Source of the DNA: Candidatus Gordonibacter avicola
GTDB taxonomy: Bacteria; Actinomycetota; Coriobacteriia; Coriobacteriales; Eggerthellaceae
Direction: 5' to 3'
NCBI GenBank assembly: GCA_019113915.1
Contig: DXGM01000039.1
Location: forward strand, 62,001-126,000
DNA: 64,000 nt
Made by a program: the position numbers and the translations under genes. A model generated the notes under the pieces. It was not told where the DNA came from and made no database searches. It saw only the letters and a list, made by a program, of their open reading frames with translations. Each line of letters starts with the position of its first letter. Positions within the stretch are counted from its first letter, which is position 1. Shown here one piece after another: positions 34,689 through 42,838 of this stretch.

Positions 34689-35678
34689 ATGGTTAAGGAA
34701 ACGCTCGAAGAGATTGTTGCCGACCTTAAGGCGGGCCGCACGCCAACTCTTTCGCCTGATGATTTCTCCTGCTTCTCGGCTGAGGCGCTTGAGGGTAATG
34801 AGCACGTGTCGCCTGCGTATCTGGAGGTTATTGCTGCCAGCCTTTCCGTGGCCGATGTCCCCACGTTTGAGCGGGCCCTGCGCGCGCTGGCCGAGGGCGA
34901 CCTCGCGTGGCTCGGCTTCAAAATCGTCTACGACCCCGCCGAGGCCATCCGCAACACCGATAACGAGGTGACGAAGAAGTACGGCGACACCGGTTCGGCC
35001 GACGGGCAACCGCTCGTGTTCTTCTGCAACGACACCAAGGAGATCGTGTCCTCGCGGGAGCCGAGCCCGCGCGACACGTTCCAGATGAAGGACATTACGC
35101 GCGGCCCTTCGATGCACAACGAGCAGTTCGAGGGCCTCACCTGGCTCTCCGTGCCGCTGTTCGACCAGGTACACGTGTGGCTGCTCGGCGCGTCCGATGC
35201 GGCCAGCGAGGTGGCGGCGCTCGCGCACCACGTGGGCTTCGCCGTGACCGTGGTGGACTACGATACCGCTTACGTGAGCGAAGCGCGCTTCCCGAACGCC
35301 GAGCGCATCGTGCTGCCGGGCGGCAACTTCGACGCCCTTGACCAGCTGGAATGCAAGCCGGAAGACTACGTGTGCGTGCTGACGCGCGGCCACATGTTCG
35401 ACCCTGAAGGCTGCGTGTGGGCCACGCGCCACCACGCGCACTACGTGGGCCTCATGGGCTGCAAGGGCAAGAACGACCGTGTGCGCGAACTCGTGTTGGC
35501 AAGTGGTGCCACCGAGGAAGACTGGGAACGCGTGAAGCGCCCCATCGGCCTCAAGTTCGGCGCAAAAACCCCCGCCGAACTGGCCATAGCCATCGTCGCC
35601 GAACTGGTAGACGTCCGCTACCGCCAGCGCTACAGCGAATCCGCCCGCGCGAAGCACGAACAAAGCCTGGGCCGCTAA
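34689..35678 (+). CDS. XdhC/CoxI family protein
   Basis: A 329-aa protein of the XdhC family, whose members bind and sulfurate molybdenum cofactor for insertion into xanthine dehydrogenase-type enzymes. The C-terminal Rossmann domain shows LLGASDAASEVAALAHHVGF, VTVVDYDTAY, VLTRGHMFD and GLMGCKGKNDRV, all typical. The N-terminal 90 residues are a different helical domain. No molybdoenzyme gene lies in the window. Its place after purM-purN hints at purine turnover, but operon position alone does not prove that. Confidence 0.82.
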   Translation: MVKETLEEIVADLKAGRTPTLSPDDFSCFSAEALEGNEHVSPAYLEVIAASLSVADVPTFERALRALAEGDLAWLGFKIVYDPAEAIRNTDNEVTKKYGDTGSADGQPLVFFCNDTKEIVSSREPSPRDTFQMKDITRGPSMHNEQFEGLTWLSVPLFDQVHVWLLGASDAASEVAALAHHVGFAVTVVDYDTAYVSEARFPNAERIVLPGGNFDALDQLECKPEDYVCVLTRGHMFDPEGCVWATRHHAHYVGLMGCKGKNDRVRELVLASGATEEDWERVKRPIGLKFGAKTPAELAIAIVAELVDVRYRQRYSESARAKHEQSLGR

Positions 35679-35679
35679 A

Positions 35680-36318
35680 ATGGAAGAAGGGGAGAACACG
35701 GGGGCTGAGCTGGAGGCCTTGGACGCGGCGAACGCTTCTGACGTGATGGGCGCTGCTGACGCGACGTGCGAGCCCGCCGCGTACGACGCCCTTGTCGTCA
35801 TCGACGTGCAACAGGCGCTCGTGAACGCCCACCCGGCGAACGAGGAGCGATTCCTCGCGGCCGTGGCCTCGCTGGTCGATGCCGCACGCCGCTCGGGCGT
35901 GCCGGTGCTGCACGTCCGCCACGACGGCGGGCCAGGCGACGAGCTTGAACGCGGTTCTGATGGCTGGCGTGAGCATTCCGCCGTGGCGCCGCGCGCGAAC
36001 GAAGCCATCATTAACAAGCGCTTCAACAGTGCATTCCGTCAAACGAACCTACACGAGCGCCTCCAAGCGCTCAGCGCTCATCGCCTCGTACTCTGCGGCA
36101 TGCAAACGGAATTCTGCTTCGACGTGTCCGTGAAGGTGGCCTTCGAGCTTGGCTATGACGTAACCATCCCGCGCGAAGCCGTCACCACGTTCGACACCGA
36201 CTTCGCCCCCGGCGACACACTCACCACCTACTTCGCCAATCACATCTGGCACAACCGCTACGCGCACGTGACGTGCGCGGATGACGTGGTGCGCGCGTTC
36301 GGGGAAGGCGCGCGATGA
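35680..36318 (+). CDS. Isochorismatase-like cysteine hydrolase
   Basis: A 212-aa alpha/beta hydrolase of the isochorismatase/nicotinamidase superfamily. The catalytic triad is visible: Asp in LVVIDVQQALVN, Lys in INKRFNSAF and Cys in LCGMQTEFCFD. About 28 acidic residues precede the domain. ATG 35680 begins one base after the xdhC stop, and the stop overlaps the next gene by ATGA, so it is in the same operon. Substrate unknown; nicotinamidase or ureidoacrylate-type amidohydrolase are possible. Confidence 0.82.
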   Translation: MEEGENTGAELEALDAANASDVMGAADATCEPAAYDALVVIDVQQALVNAHPANEERFLAAVASLVDAARRSGVPVLHVRHDGGPGDELERGSDGWREHSAVAPRANEAIINKRFNSAFRQTNLHERLQALSAHRLVLCGMQTEFCFDVSVKVAFELGYDVTIPREAVTTFDTDFAPGDTLTTYFANHIWHNRYAHVTCADDVVRAFGEGAR

Positions 36319-36806
36319 GTTCTTTGACGCTCACGAGCCCCGCGTTCGCGGAGGGCGGCCGGATTCCCGTCGAGCACACGCCGCTCGGGGCCGACTGGTC
36401 GCCCGAGCTGCGGCTCTCCGGCGTGGACCCGCGCGCGGCGTCCCTCGTCGTCACGTTCGACGACGCCTCGCATCCGCTGTTCCCGAACTACAACCACTGG
36501 GTGATCTGGAACGTTCCCGCGGCCGACGTCGTACCGGGGGCCGTGCCGCCGGGCGAGCGCGTCGCGTCACTCGGCGGCGCCGTGCAGGGGCGCGCCTACG
36601 GACGACATCGCTACAAGGGACCGAAGCCCCCGTTCCGCTCCGAGCACGTCTACACGTTCACTGTGTACGCGGTCGACTGCCTCGTCGATGTGCCGCCGAG
36701 CGGTCGCCGCGCCGACGTACTGCAAGCCATCGAGGGTCACGTCCTGCAGACGGCCACGCTGTCGGGAACGTTCCGGCGCCGGGACGTTCCGTCGTCCGAC
36801 ATCTGA
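36315..36806 (+). CDS. YbhB/YbcL family PEBP-like protein
   Basis: A 163-aa phosphatidylethanolamine-binding-protein fold. PNYNHWVIWNVPA, RAYGRHRYKGPKPPF and HVYTFTVYAVD match the ligand-pocket signatures of bacterial YbhB. Overall function of the bacterial family is unclear. It is the last gene of the purM-purN-xdhC-hydrolase run, overlapping its upstream neighbour by 4 nt. Confidence 0.85.
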   Translation: MSSLTLTSPAFAEGGRIPVEHTPLGADWSPELRLSGVDPRAASLVVTFDDASHPLFPNYNHWVIWNVPAADVVPGAVPPGERVASLGGAVQGRAYGRHRYKGPKPPFRSEHVYTFTVYAVDCLVDVPPSGRRADVLQAIEGHVLQTATLSGTFRRRDVPSSDI

Positions 36807-37148
36807 CGGAGAATCGGCCCGAACTGGCACGGACTCCCTTGTGCATGGGTTTCCGTGCTCAAAAACCGTACCCATGAAACGAGATCTGGGAAAACGATGG
36901 AAGCTGTTCGTGCGGTGGCTCGGTATATCGGCCAAATCCATACAAAAGACGCGATCTGCGCCGCGAAGTTGGATATTTCACGTTGCTCGTTACTGCTCTG
37001 CTGCTCGCCGATCCCTTCCCCGTGCGCGTTTGCGGAATACGCCCATGTCGCGCTGCTGCTCGGTGCGCGCAGATGGTACCATGATCGCGCAAAGGTCGGA
37101 CGGCGCCGTCGTCCGGTCGAGAGACGAGAGGAAAGGATGTAAGGCCAT
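36807..37148 (+). promoter_or_regulatory. 342-nt intergenic region with purH promoter
   Basis: No convincing gene. An extended -10 TGGTACCAT lies at 37074-37082, about 67 nt before purH. A CGGACG/CGTCCG hairpin lies in the leader after it. A CATGGGT/ACCCATG inverted repeat (around 36845-36877) follows the PEBP gene. Short open frames here have no family features. Confidence 0.45.
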
Positions 37149-38723
37149 ATGAGCAATCCTAAGGTCAAGCGCGTGCTCGTGTCCGTGACGGACAAGACGG
37201 GCGTCGCGGACTTCGCCCGCGCACTCGTGGAGGAATTCGGCGCGGAGATCATCTCCACGGGAGGTACCGCCCGCGCGCTCAAAGACGCTGGCGTGCCCGT
37301 TACCCCCATCGACGACGTGACGCAGTTTCCCGAGATGATGGACGGGCGTGTGAAAACGCTGCACCCGCGCGTGCACGGCGGCCTTCTGGCCAAGCGCGAC
37401 AACGCGGATCACATGACTCAGGCGGCTGAGCACGGCATCGAAATGATCGACATGGTGGTGGTGAACCTCTACGCCTTCGAGAAGACGGTGGAAAGCGGCG
37501 CCGACTTCGCCACGTGCATCGAGAACATCGACATCGGCGGTCCCAGCATGCTGCGCTCCGCTGCGAAGAACTTTGAGAGTGTGGCCGTGGTTACGCGCCC
37601 GGAAAGCTACGACGCCATCCTGGCCGAGATGCGTGCGAACGGCGGCGCCACTACGCGTGAGACGCGTGCGAAACTGGCGCTCGATGTGTTCCAGACCACG
37701 GCATCATATGACGGCGCCATTGCCGCCTGGATGGGCGCGCAGCTGGAAGGCGAAGGCGACGGGAAATTCCCTGCTGAGCGCACGGTTCGCCTGACCAAGG
37801 TACAGGATTTGCGCTACGGCGAGAACCCGCATCAGGCCGCCGCGTTCTATCGCCGCGACGACTACGCGAACGCTGAGCACTCGCTCGCGCACGCGAAGCA
37901 GCACCAGGGCAAGGAGCTGTCCTACAACAACTATCTCGATCTCGACGCTGCCTGGACGGCCGTCCGCGAGTTCGAGGGCCCGGCCTGTGTCATCGTGAAG
38001 CATCTCACACCCTGCGGCGTGTGCCAGGATGACGACCTCGTGGCCGCCTACCAGCGCGCCCACGCGTGCGACCCGGTGAGTGCCTACGGCGGCGTCATGG
38101 CGTTCAACCGCCCCGTGACCAGCGACGTTGTGGTAGCTATCTTCGAGAACAAGCAGTTTGTGGAAGCCATCGTGGCGCCCGAATTTGCGGGCGACGCGCT
38201 GGACATGTACAGTGCCAAGAAGAATGCGCGCCTCCTTTCCACCGGTGGCGTGAACCCGGCTGGTGGGGAAGTGGAGTACCGCTCCGTCGAAGGCGGCCTT
38301 TTGTGCCAGGACTCCGATGCTGTGGCAGAGGACACCTCGGCATTCACGGTGGCATCCAAGCGTCAGCCCACGCCGGAGGAAATGGAGCAGTTGCTGTTCG
38401 CCTGGAAGGCGTGCAAGTCGGTGAAGTCGAACGCTATCCTTATTGCTAAGGATTACGCGACCGTGGGCGTGGGAGGCGGCCAGCCCAACCGCGTGAACTC
38501 CGCTCGCATCGCCGTGGAGCAGGCAGGAGAAAAGGCCGAAGGTGCCGTGGCAGCCTCCGATGCCTTCTTCCCGTTCCGCGATGGCTTTGACGCGCTCGCT
38601 CAAGCGGGCGTGACCGCCGTCATCGAGCCCGGCGGCTCCATCCGCGACGAGGAAGTTATCGCCGCCGCCGATGAGCAGAACGTGGCTCTGGTGTTTACGG
38701 GTCACCGTCATTTCCGTCACTAA
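37149..38723 (+). CDS. purH: Bifunctional AICAR formyltransferase/IMP cyclohydrolase
   Basis: Last two steps of purine synthesis, AICAR to IMP. The 524-aa chain has the usual length. The N-terminal cyclohydrolase domain shows VSVTDKTGVADFARAL, STGGTARALKDAGV, GRVKTLHPRVHGGLLA and NIDIGGPSMLRSAAKN. The C-terminal transformylase has DLRYGENPHQAAAFY, KHLTPCGVCQ, VGGGQPNRVNSARIA and the PGGSIRDEEVI end. A GAAAGGATG site lies shortly before ATG 37149. It has its own promoter and terminator and is separated from purM-purN by four genes. Confidence 0.95.
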   Translation: MSNPKVKRVLVSVTDKTGVADFARALVEEFGAEIISTGGTARALKDAGVPVTPIDDVTQFPEMMDGRVKTLHPRVHGGLLAKRDNADHMTQAAEHGIEMIDMVVVNLYAFEKTVESGADFATCIENIDIGGPSMLRSAAKNFESVAVVTRPESYDAILAEMRANGGATTRETRAKLALDVFQTTASYDGAIAAWMGAQLEGEGDGKFPAERTVRLTKVQDLRYGENPHQAAAFYRRDDYANAEHSLAHAKQHQGKELSYNNYLDLDAAWTAVREFEGPACVIVKHLTPCGVCQDDDLVAAYQRAHACDPVSAYGGVMAFNRPVTSDVVVAIFENKQFVEAIVAPEFAGDALDMYSAKKNARLLSTGGVNPAGGEVEYRSVEGGLLCQDSDAVAEDTSAFTVASKRQPTPEEMEQLLFAWKACKSVKSNAILIAKDYATVGVGGGQPNRVNSARIAVEQAGEKAEGAVAASDAFFPFRDGFDALAQAGVTAVIEPGGSIRDEEVIAAADEQNVALVFTGHRHFRH

Positions 38724-38725
38724 AT

Positions 38726-38757
38726 GGGGTTTCGGCGGCTGCGGCCGCCGAAACCCC
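38726..38757 (+). terminator. purH terminator hairpin
   Basis: A perfect 13-bp stem (GGGGTTTCGGCGG with CCGCCGAAACCCC, 6-nt loop) begins 2 nt after the purH stop. There is no clear U-tract. Confidence 0.65.
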
Positions 38758-38783
38758 CTGTCATCCTGAGCGCCGCCAGGCGC

Positions 38784-38904
38784 GTAGTCGCGACGCGAAG
38801 CTAGTCCCGCAGGGGAAGGATCCCGAGCGGCGATAGCAGGAAGTCTTCCAGCTGACACCACACGGGATCCTTTTCCTTGGGGACTAGCGCCGCGTTGTGA
38901 CTAC
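38784..38904. repeat. 42-bp imperfect inverted-repeat element (REPIN/MITE-like)
   Basis: Left arm 38784-38825 and right arm 38863-38904 are reverse complements at 34 of 42 positions without gaps, around a 37-nt loop. Shared blocks are GTAGTC, ACGCG, GCTAGTCCC and AAGGATCCCG. The loop holds a small palindrome GGAAGTCTTCC. It lies in a 355-nt gene-free gap between purH and the J-domain gene. The upstream flank reads TCATCCTGAGCG, a motif met in interspersed palindromic repeats of several bacteria. No open frame is present. Mobile or REP-type origin is an inference. Confidence 0.7.
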
Positions 38905-39078
38905 TCTTCGCCATCCCGCGAATCTCGAGCACCAGAGCATCCTTTGCTGGCTTACAACGCCAACCTGGGGCTCTCAACCTACCAATCCTCTCTCTCGTTT
39001 GTGGATGTTCTTTGACGGCATGGCAACGGGGTGGGGGTGTCAAACGTGCGGGACGTTGCTTTCCCGTAAAGTGGCCTC

Positions 39079-39936
39079 ATGAAGAAATCTGAAGCGCTTA
39101 AGATACTGGGGTTGTCTGACGGGGCGACCGATGATGAGGTGAAACGGGCTCACCGTAAGTTGGTTATTGCGCATCACCCCGACAAGTTTCCGCTTGGTTC
39201 CAAAGAACACACCGACGCCGAGGAACTCACCAAGCGCATCAATGAGGCGCGCGACGTGCTGCTCAATCGCTCGTGGACACCCGAGTTCGATCCGCGCCGC
39301 GACGCGCGGCCCTATGCGAACCCGTATGCGCATCCCACCTATTCTGGCACCGGAGCCGGGCGTCCAGCGGGGCAGAGCGGTAACACCCCGCCTGACCCCT
39401 TTGCTGGTTGGCCGTTTGGTCAGGGACGCACCACTACCTATGTATGGACGTCGTGGGATGGCGTGCACACGGCGGGTGAGGGCGGTCGCTCGGCAGGTGT
39501 GGGCGCGAATCCCTTCGAAGGGTTCGACCCCTTCGCGCCGTTCTATGCCGCACAGCCGCAGCGCACGCCGGCCGAGGTGCTGGCCGAATCCGAGCGCAAC
39601 CTTAAAGCAGAAGTGACTCGTGTGGCCGCGAAGGCGGCCGTCCTCGTGCTGCTGGCCGTGCTCGGCTCAGCGCCTACGGGCTTGTTTCTCTACGTAATGG
39701 CCTCGGTGATCCTTGGCCTTTGGAAACGTGTGGGATCGTGCCTGATTGGACTTTTGGTGCCGCTTGCTGTGGTGGGCATTCCTTTTGTATTCCTTATTGC
39801 CCCTCGTCAGGGAGGCGTGACGGTGGCTTTGGCCGTGGCGTTCTTTATTGCGCTTGCCTTCGACGTGTCGAACCTGCGCACCAGTATTGCCACCTGGCGC
39901 GCCGCGAAGCAGGCGGCCGGCAAGGCGACGAAGTAG
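39079..39936 (+). CDS. J-domain (DnaJ-like) membrane protein
   Basis: A 285-aa protein with an N-terminal J domain (residues 1-65) containing HHPDKF, the HPD motif that stimulates Hsp70 ATPase. A Gly/Pro-rich middle (about 75-160) follows. The C-terminal part has three or four hydrophobic helices from about residue 185 (VLVLLAVLGSAPTGLFLYVM and two more). It therefore probably recruits DnaK at the membrane. It lacks the Cys-rich and substrate domains of canonical DnaJ. ATG 39079 has only a weak upstream site (GTAAAGTGG). Confidence 0.82.
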   Translation: MKKSEALKILGLSDGATDDEVKRAHRKLVIAHHPDKFPLGSKEHTDAEELTKRINEARDVLLNRSWTPEFDPRRDARPYANPYAHPTYSGTGAGRPAGQSGNTPPDPFAGWPFGQGRTTTYVWTSWDGVHTAGEGGRSAGVGANPFEGFDPFAPFYAAQPQRTPAEVLAESERNLKAEVTRVAAKAAVLVLLAVLGSAPTGLFLYVMASVILGLWKRVGSCLIGLLVPLAVVGIPFVFLIAPRQGGVTVALAVAFFIALAFDVSNLRTSIATWRAAKQAAGKATK

Positions 39937-40078
39937 TCCTCCTGCCCCGCGCGCACCATCGCGCCGCGCTCGCACCCCTCGCATGCCGCCCGCCCGCCTT
40001 ACCCTCGCGCCGCGCGCCAACCTCATCTCTCCCGTGCGCCCACCTCACCCGCGCCTCCATCGCGCATCCACGGGCTCA

Positions 40079-40087
40079 TGCTATACT
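40079..40087 (+). promoter_or_regulatory. Extended -10 promoter for the flippase/ATP-grasp cluster
   Basis: TGCTATACT fits the extended -10 pattern, 37 nt before the TTG start of the first flippase-like gene. Confidence 0.5.
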
Positions 40088-40124
40088 TACCGCTTTGTAT
40101 CTACAGGTCGCGGGAAGGGGTCGG

Positions 40125-41642
40125 TTGAAGAAGGCGCTGCTGCTCGTCATTGGCATTGTGGCGGTGTGCTTCCTCATCGCGAACGCAGACTACCTGGCGA
40201 GCTTTCTCGATACCCTCCAAACCGGCGCGCTCGTGCCGATTATCGTGTCGTGCGTACTCATGCTCGCGCGCCATCTCGTGCAGGCGGCGTCCTACGACGC
40301 AGCGTTCGAGGCCGTCGGCCATAAAACCGGCTTCTGGCACAACGTCGTGCTCATCTTCTCGCTGGTGTTCATCAACACGTTTTGCCTGTTCTCGGGCGCG
40401 ACCGGTGTCGCGTTCATCATCGACGATGCGCACCGCTCGGGCGCCAACGCGGGCCAAGCCACCTCTGGCGCCATCCTTTCGCAAATCGGCTACTTCGCGG
40501 CCATCCTTGTCATCTCGGTCATCGGCTTTCTGACCATGCTCATCTCGGGCTCCATGAATACGCTGTTCCTCGTGGGGGGTCTCGCGCTCGCGGGCGTGCT
40601 CATTATCCTGTCGGGCCTGTTCATGGTGGGTTATCGCAAGCCGCGCATCCTGTTCCGCGTGTTTCTGGTTATTGAGTCGCTGCTGAACAAACTTATTGGC
40701 CTGGTGAAGAAGCACCTCAAGCTAGGCTGGGGTCGCAAAACGGCCAGCTCGTTCATCTCGTCGGCCACCATTTTGGCGAAGAATCCGCAGGGTACGCTCA
40801 TCACCGTGGCCTACGCGTCGTTCTCGGCCATTCTCAATATGGCGTGCCTTGTGGCCATTGGCTACGCGTTCGGCTTTCAAGACGTGGCACCGCTCGTGGC
40901 GGCCTTCGCGGTGGCGGCCATCTCGGTCATCTTAAGCCCCACGCCGCAAGGGGTGGGCGTGGTGGAGGCGGCCATTGCGGCTATCCTTACGGCGCACGGG
41001 TGCTCGCTCGCCACGGCCACGGCCATTGCGCTGGTGTATCGCGGCATCATGTTCTGGATGCCGTTCTGCATTGGTGCGGTGCTGCTGTCGCAATCCGGCT
41101 TCTTCGCGGACAAGAAAACGCCCACCGACGAGCAGCGCAGCAAGGATATCGGGTGGATTGCCGGTACGTTGGTGCTGGTGGTGGGCGCGGTAAACCTGGG
41201 TATGGCGCTCATTCCACAAACCTTCGAGCCGTTCACGATGCTCACCTCGTGGGTGAACATCGGCGGGTTGCTCATAGGCCCGGCGCTCATCGGCGGCAGC
41301 GTGCTTCTGATGGTGCTGGCTGTGGGCCTTATCCTGCGGTTCCGCACCGCCTGGGCGCTCACGATAGGCGTGTTGGTGCTGGTGGCAGGCGCGGAATTCC
41401 TCTACGTAAACACGTGGCAGGTGGCGCTTGCGGCGGTGGCACTGGCGGTATGGCTCTTCTGGAAGCGCGCCGCATTCGACCGCCCACTCACGTTCGGTCG
41501 CACCACCCTGCGCCCGAACGACGACCCAACCGCAACAACTTGGGAACAGCGTGCCGAAAAGGGAGCCCTCATCAAGCAACAGGTTGAGGGCGAGAGTATA
41601 CTTTCCGGAGAGGACTTCGAGAAGGAGGAACAACCGTCATGA
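40125..41642 (+). CDS. LPG synthase transmembrane-domain (MprF flippase-like/UPF0104) protein, paralogue 1
   Basis: A polytopic membrane protein of 505 aa resembling the N-terminal flippase half of MprF. Visible signatures are LARHLVQAASYDAAFEAVG, INTFCLFSGATGVAFIIDDA, SPTPQGVGVVEAAIAAI and ALVYRGIMFWMPF. Additional helices follow (about 345-440), and there is a hydrophilic tail. No GNAT-type aminoacyl-transfer domain is present. TTG 40125 with GGGAAGGGG upstream is the best start; the open frame upstream lacks homology. Its stop overlaps the ATP-grasp start (ATGA). A related gene lies at 42839. I infer lipid or lipid-linked intermediate transport. Confidence 0.78.
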   Translation: MKKALLLVIGIVAVCFLIANADYLASFLDTLQTGALVPIIVSCVLMLARHLVQAASYDAAFEAVGHKTGFWHNVVLIFSLVFINTFCLFSGATGVAFIIDDAHRSGANAGQATSGAILSQIGYFAAILVISVIGFLTMLISGSMNTLFLVGGLALAGVLIILSGLFMVGYRKPRILFRVFLVIESLLNKLIGLVKKHLKLGWGRKTASSFISSATILAKNPQGTLITVAYASFSAILNMACLVAIGYAFGFQDVAPLVAAFAVAAISVILSPTPQGVGVVEAAIAAILTAHGCSLATATAIALVYRGIMFWMPFCIGAVLLSQSGFFADKKTPTDEQRSKDIGWIAGTLVLVVGAVNLGMALIPQTFEPFTMLTSWVNIGGLLIGPALIGGSVLLMVLAVGLILRFRTAWALTIGVLVLVAGAEFLYVNTWQVALAAVALAVWLFWKRAAFDRPLTFGRTTLRPNDDPTATTWEQRAEKGALIKQQVEGESILSGEDFEKEEQPS

Positions 41643-42790
41643 TCGTGCTCGACGAGCCCTATGTGTCCGAACCCTTGATTGACTGGCTGGAGGCGTCGGG
41701 CCATCCCGTGCTTGATAACGCCGTGTCTCGCCGCATCGCCGAGTGCGGCCACGGTCTCACTCTCGTGGATGCCGCTGAAGCTACGCGTCGCATCGACGCA
41801 GGTGAGCGTGTGTATACGAACTCCGAAAACGCGCTTGCGTGGATCGTTGAGAACGCAAGCAACGCGGGCCTCGTGCGCGCCATCGAGCTCTTCAAGGACA
41901 AGGCGGCCATGCGCCGCGCGCTGGCGGGCCTCGACCCCGACCTGTTCTTCAAGACCTGCTCCATCGACGAACTCTTCAAGCTGGACTTCGAGCACCTGCC
42001 CCTGCCCTTTGTGCTCAAGCCTTCCGTGGGCTTTTGCAGTGTGGGTGTGTACGCCATCCACAGCCGCGAGGACTGGGAGCGCGCGCTGGCTGATATTCAG
42101 AAAAACGCCTCGTCATGGCACGATAGGTATCCTGAAAGCGTCATCGGCTCCGGGTCGTTCATCCTGGAAGGCTACCTGGAGGGCACCGAGTACGCGCTCG
42201 ACGCCTACTTTGATGAAAACGGCGCGGCACACGTGCTGAACGTGCTGCGTCACGACTTTTCCTCGCCCGAGGACACCTCGGATCGTATGTATGTGACGAG
42301 CGCCGCCATCGTGCGCGAAAACGGTCCGGCCTTCGCCGCGTGGCTCGACCGCGTAAATGCGCTGGTGGGTGCCCGCAATTTCCCTGTGCACGTGGAGGTG
42401 CGCGTGCACGACGGGCATGTGAGCCCCATCGAGTTTAACCCGCTGCGCTTCGCAGGCTTAGGTGGCACCGACGTGAGCTACTACGCCTACGGATTCCGCA
42501 CGTACCAGGCATTTCTCGAAAACGACGCGCCCGACTTCGACGTGGCCTTCGCCGGAAAGGACGACAAGCTGTACACCATGTCGCTGCTGAACCCCCCGCG
42601 CGATGCCACCGGCGATGAGCGCTTCGACTACGACGACTTCCGTGCGCGCTTCTCGCATGTGCTGGAATTGCGCCCGTTCGACGCGCGCCGCGTAGGCAGC
42701 TACGGCTTCCTGTTCCTGGAAACCGACCCCTCAACGAAGGCTGAGCTGGACTTCCTGCAGAACTCCGACCTGAAGGAGTTCCTCCGTTAG
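41639..42790 (+). CDS. ATP-grasp domain protein
   Basis: A 383-aa putative carboxylate-amine ligase. LPFVLKPSVGFCSVGVYAIHS resembles the ATP-grasp nucleotide-binding strand-loop with the conserved Lys. FILEGYLEGTEYALDAYF is the next nucleotide contact, and HVEVRVHDGHVSPIEFNPLRFAG carries the metal-binding Glu/Asn. Such enzymes join a carboxylate to an amine through an acyl phosphate. It is translationally coupled to the flippase-like gene before it, and another such gene follows 48 nt later. I suggest it modifies the molecule that the two membrane proteins translocate; the substrate is unknown. Confidence 0.78.
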   Translation: MIVLDEPYVSEPLIDWLEASGHPVLDNAVSRRIAECGHGLTLVDAAEATRRIDAGERVYTNSENALAWIVENASNAGLVRAIELFKDKAAMRRALAGLDPDLFFKTCSIDELFKLDFEHLPLPFVLKPSVGFCSVGVYAIHSREDWERALADIQKNASSWHDRYPESVIGSGSFILEGYLEGTEYALDAYFDENGAAHVLNVLRHDFSSPEDTSDRMYVTSAAIVRENGPAFAAWLDRVNALVGARNFPVHVEVRVHDGHVSPIEFNPLRFAGLGGTDVSYYAYGFRTYQAFLENDAPDFDVAFAGKDDKLYTMSLLNPPRDATGDERFDYDDFRARFSHVLELRPFDARRVGSYGFLFLETDPSTKAELDFLQNSDLKEFLR

Positions 42791-42838
42791 GCGCGGGGGA
42801 GTACAGGCGCGGGCGATGAAACGGGACGGAGGCAGGTC

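Noticed and set aside
33471..36026. 851-aa minus-strand open frame opposite purM, purN and xdhC
   Set aside because: It is antisense to three well-supported genes and is an artefact of high-GC codon usage.
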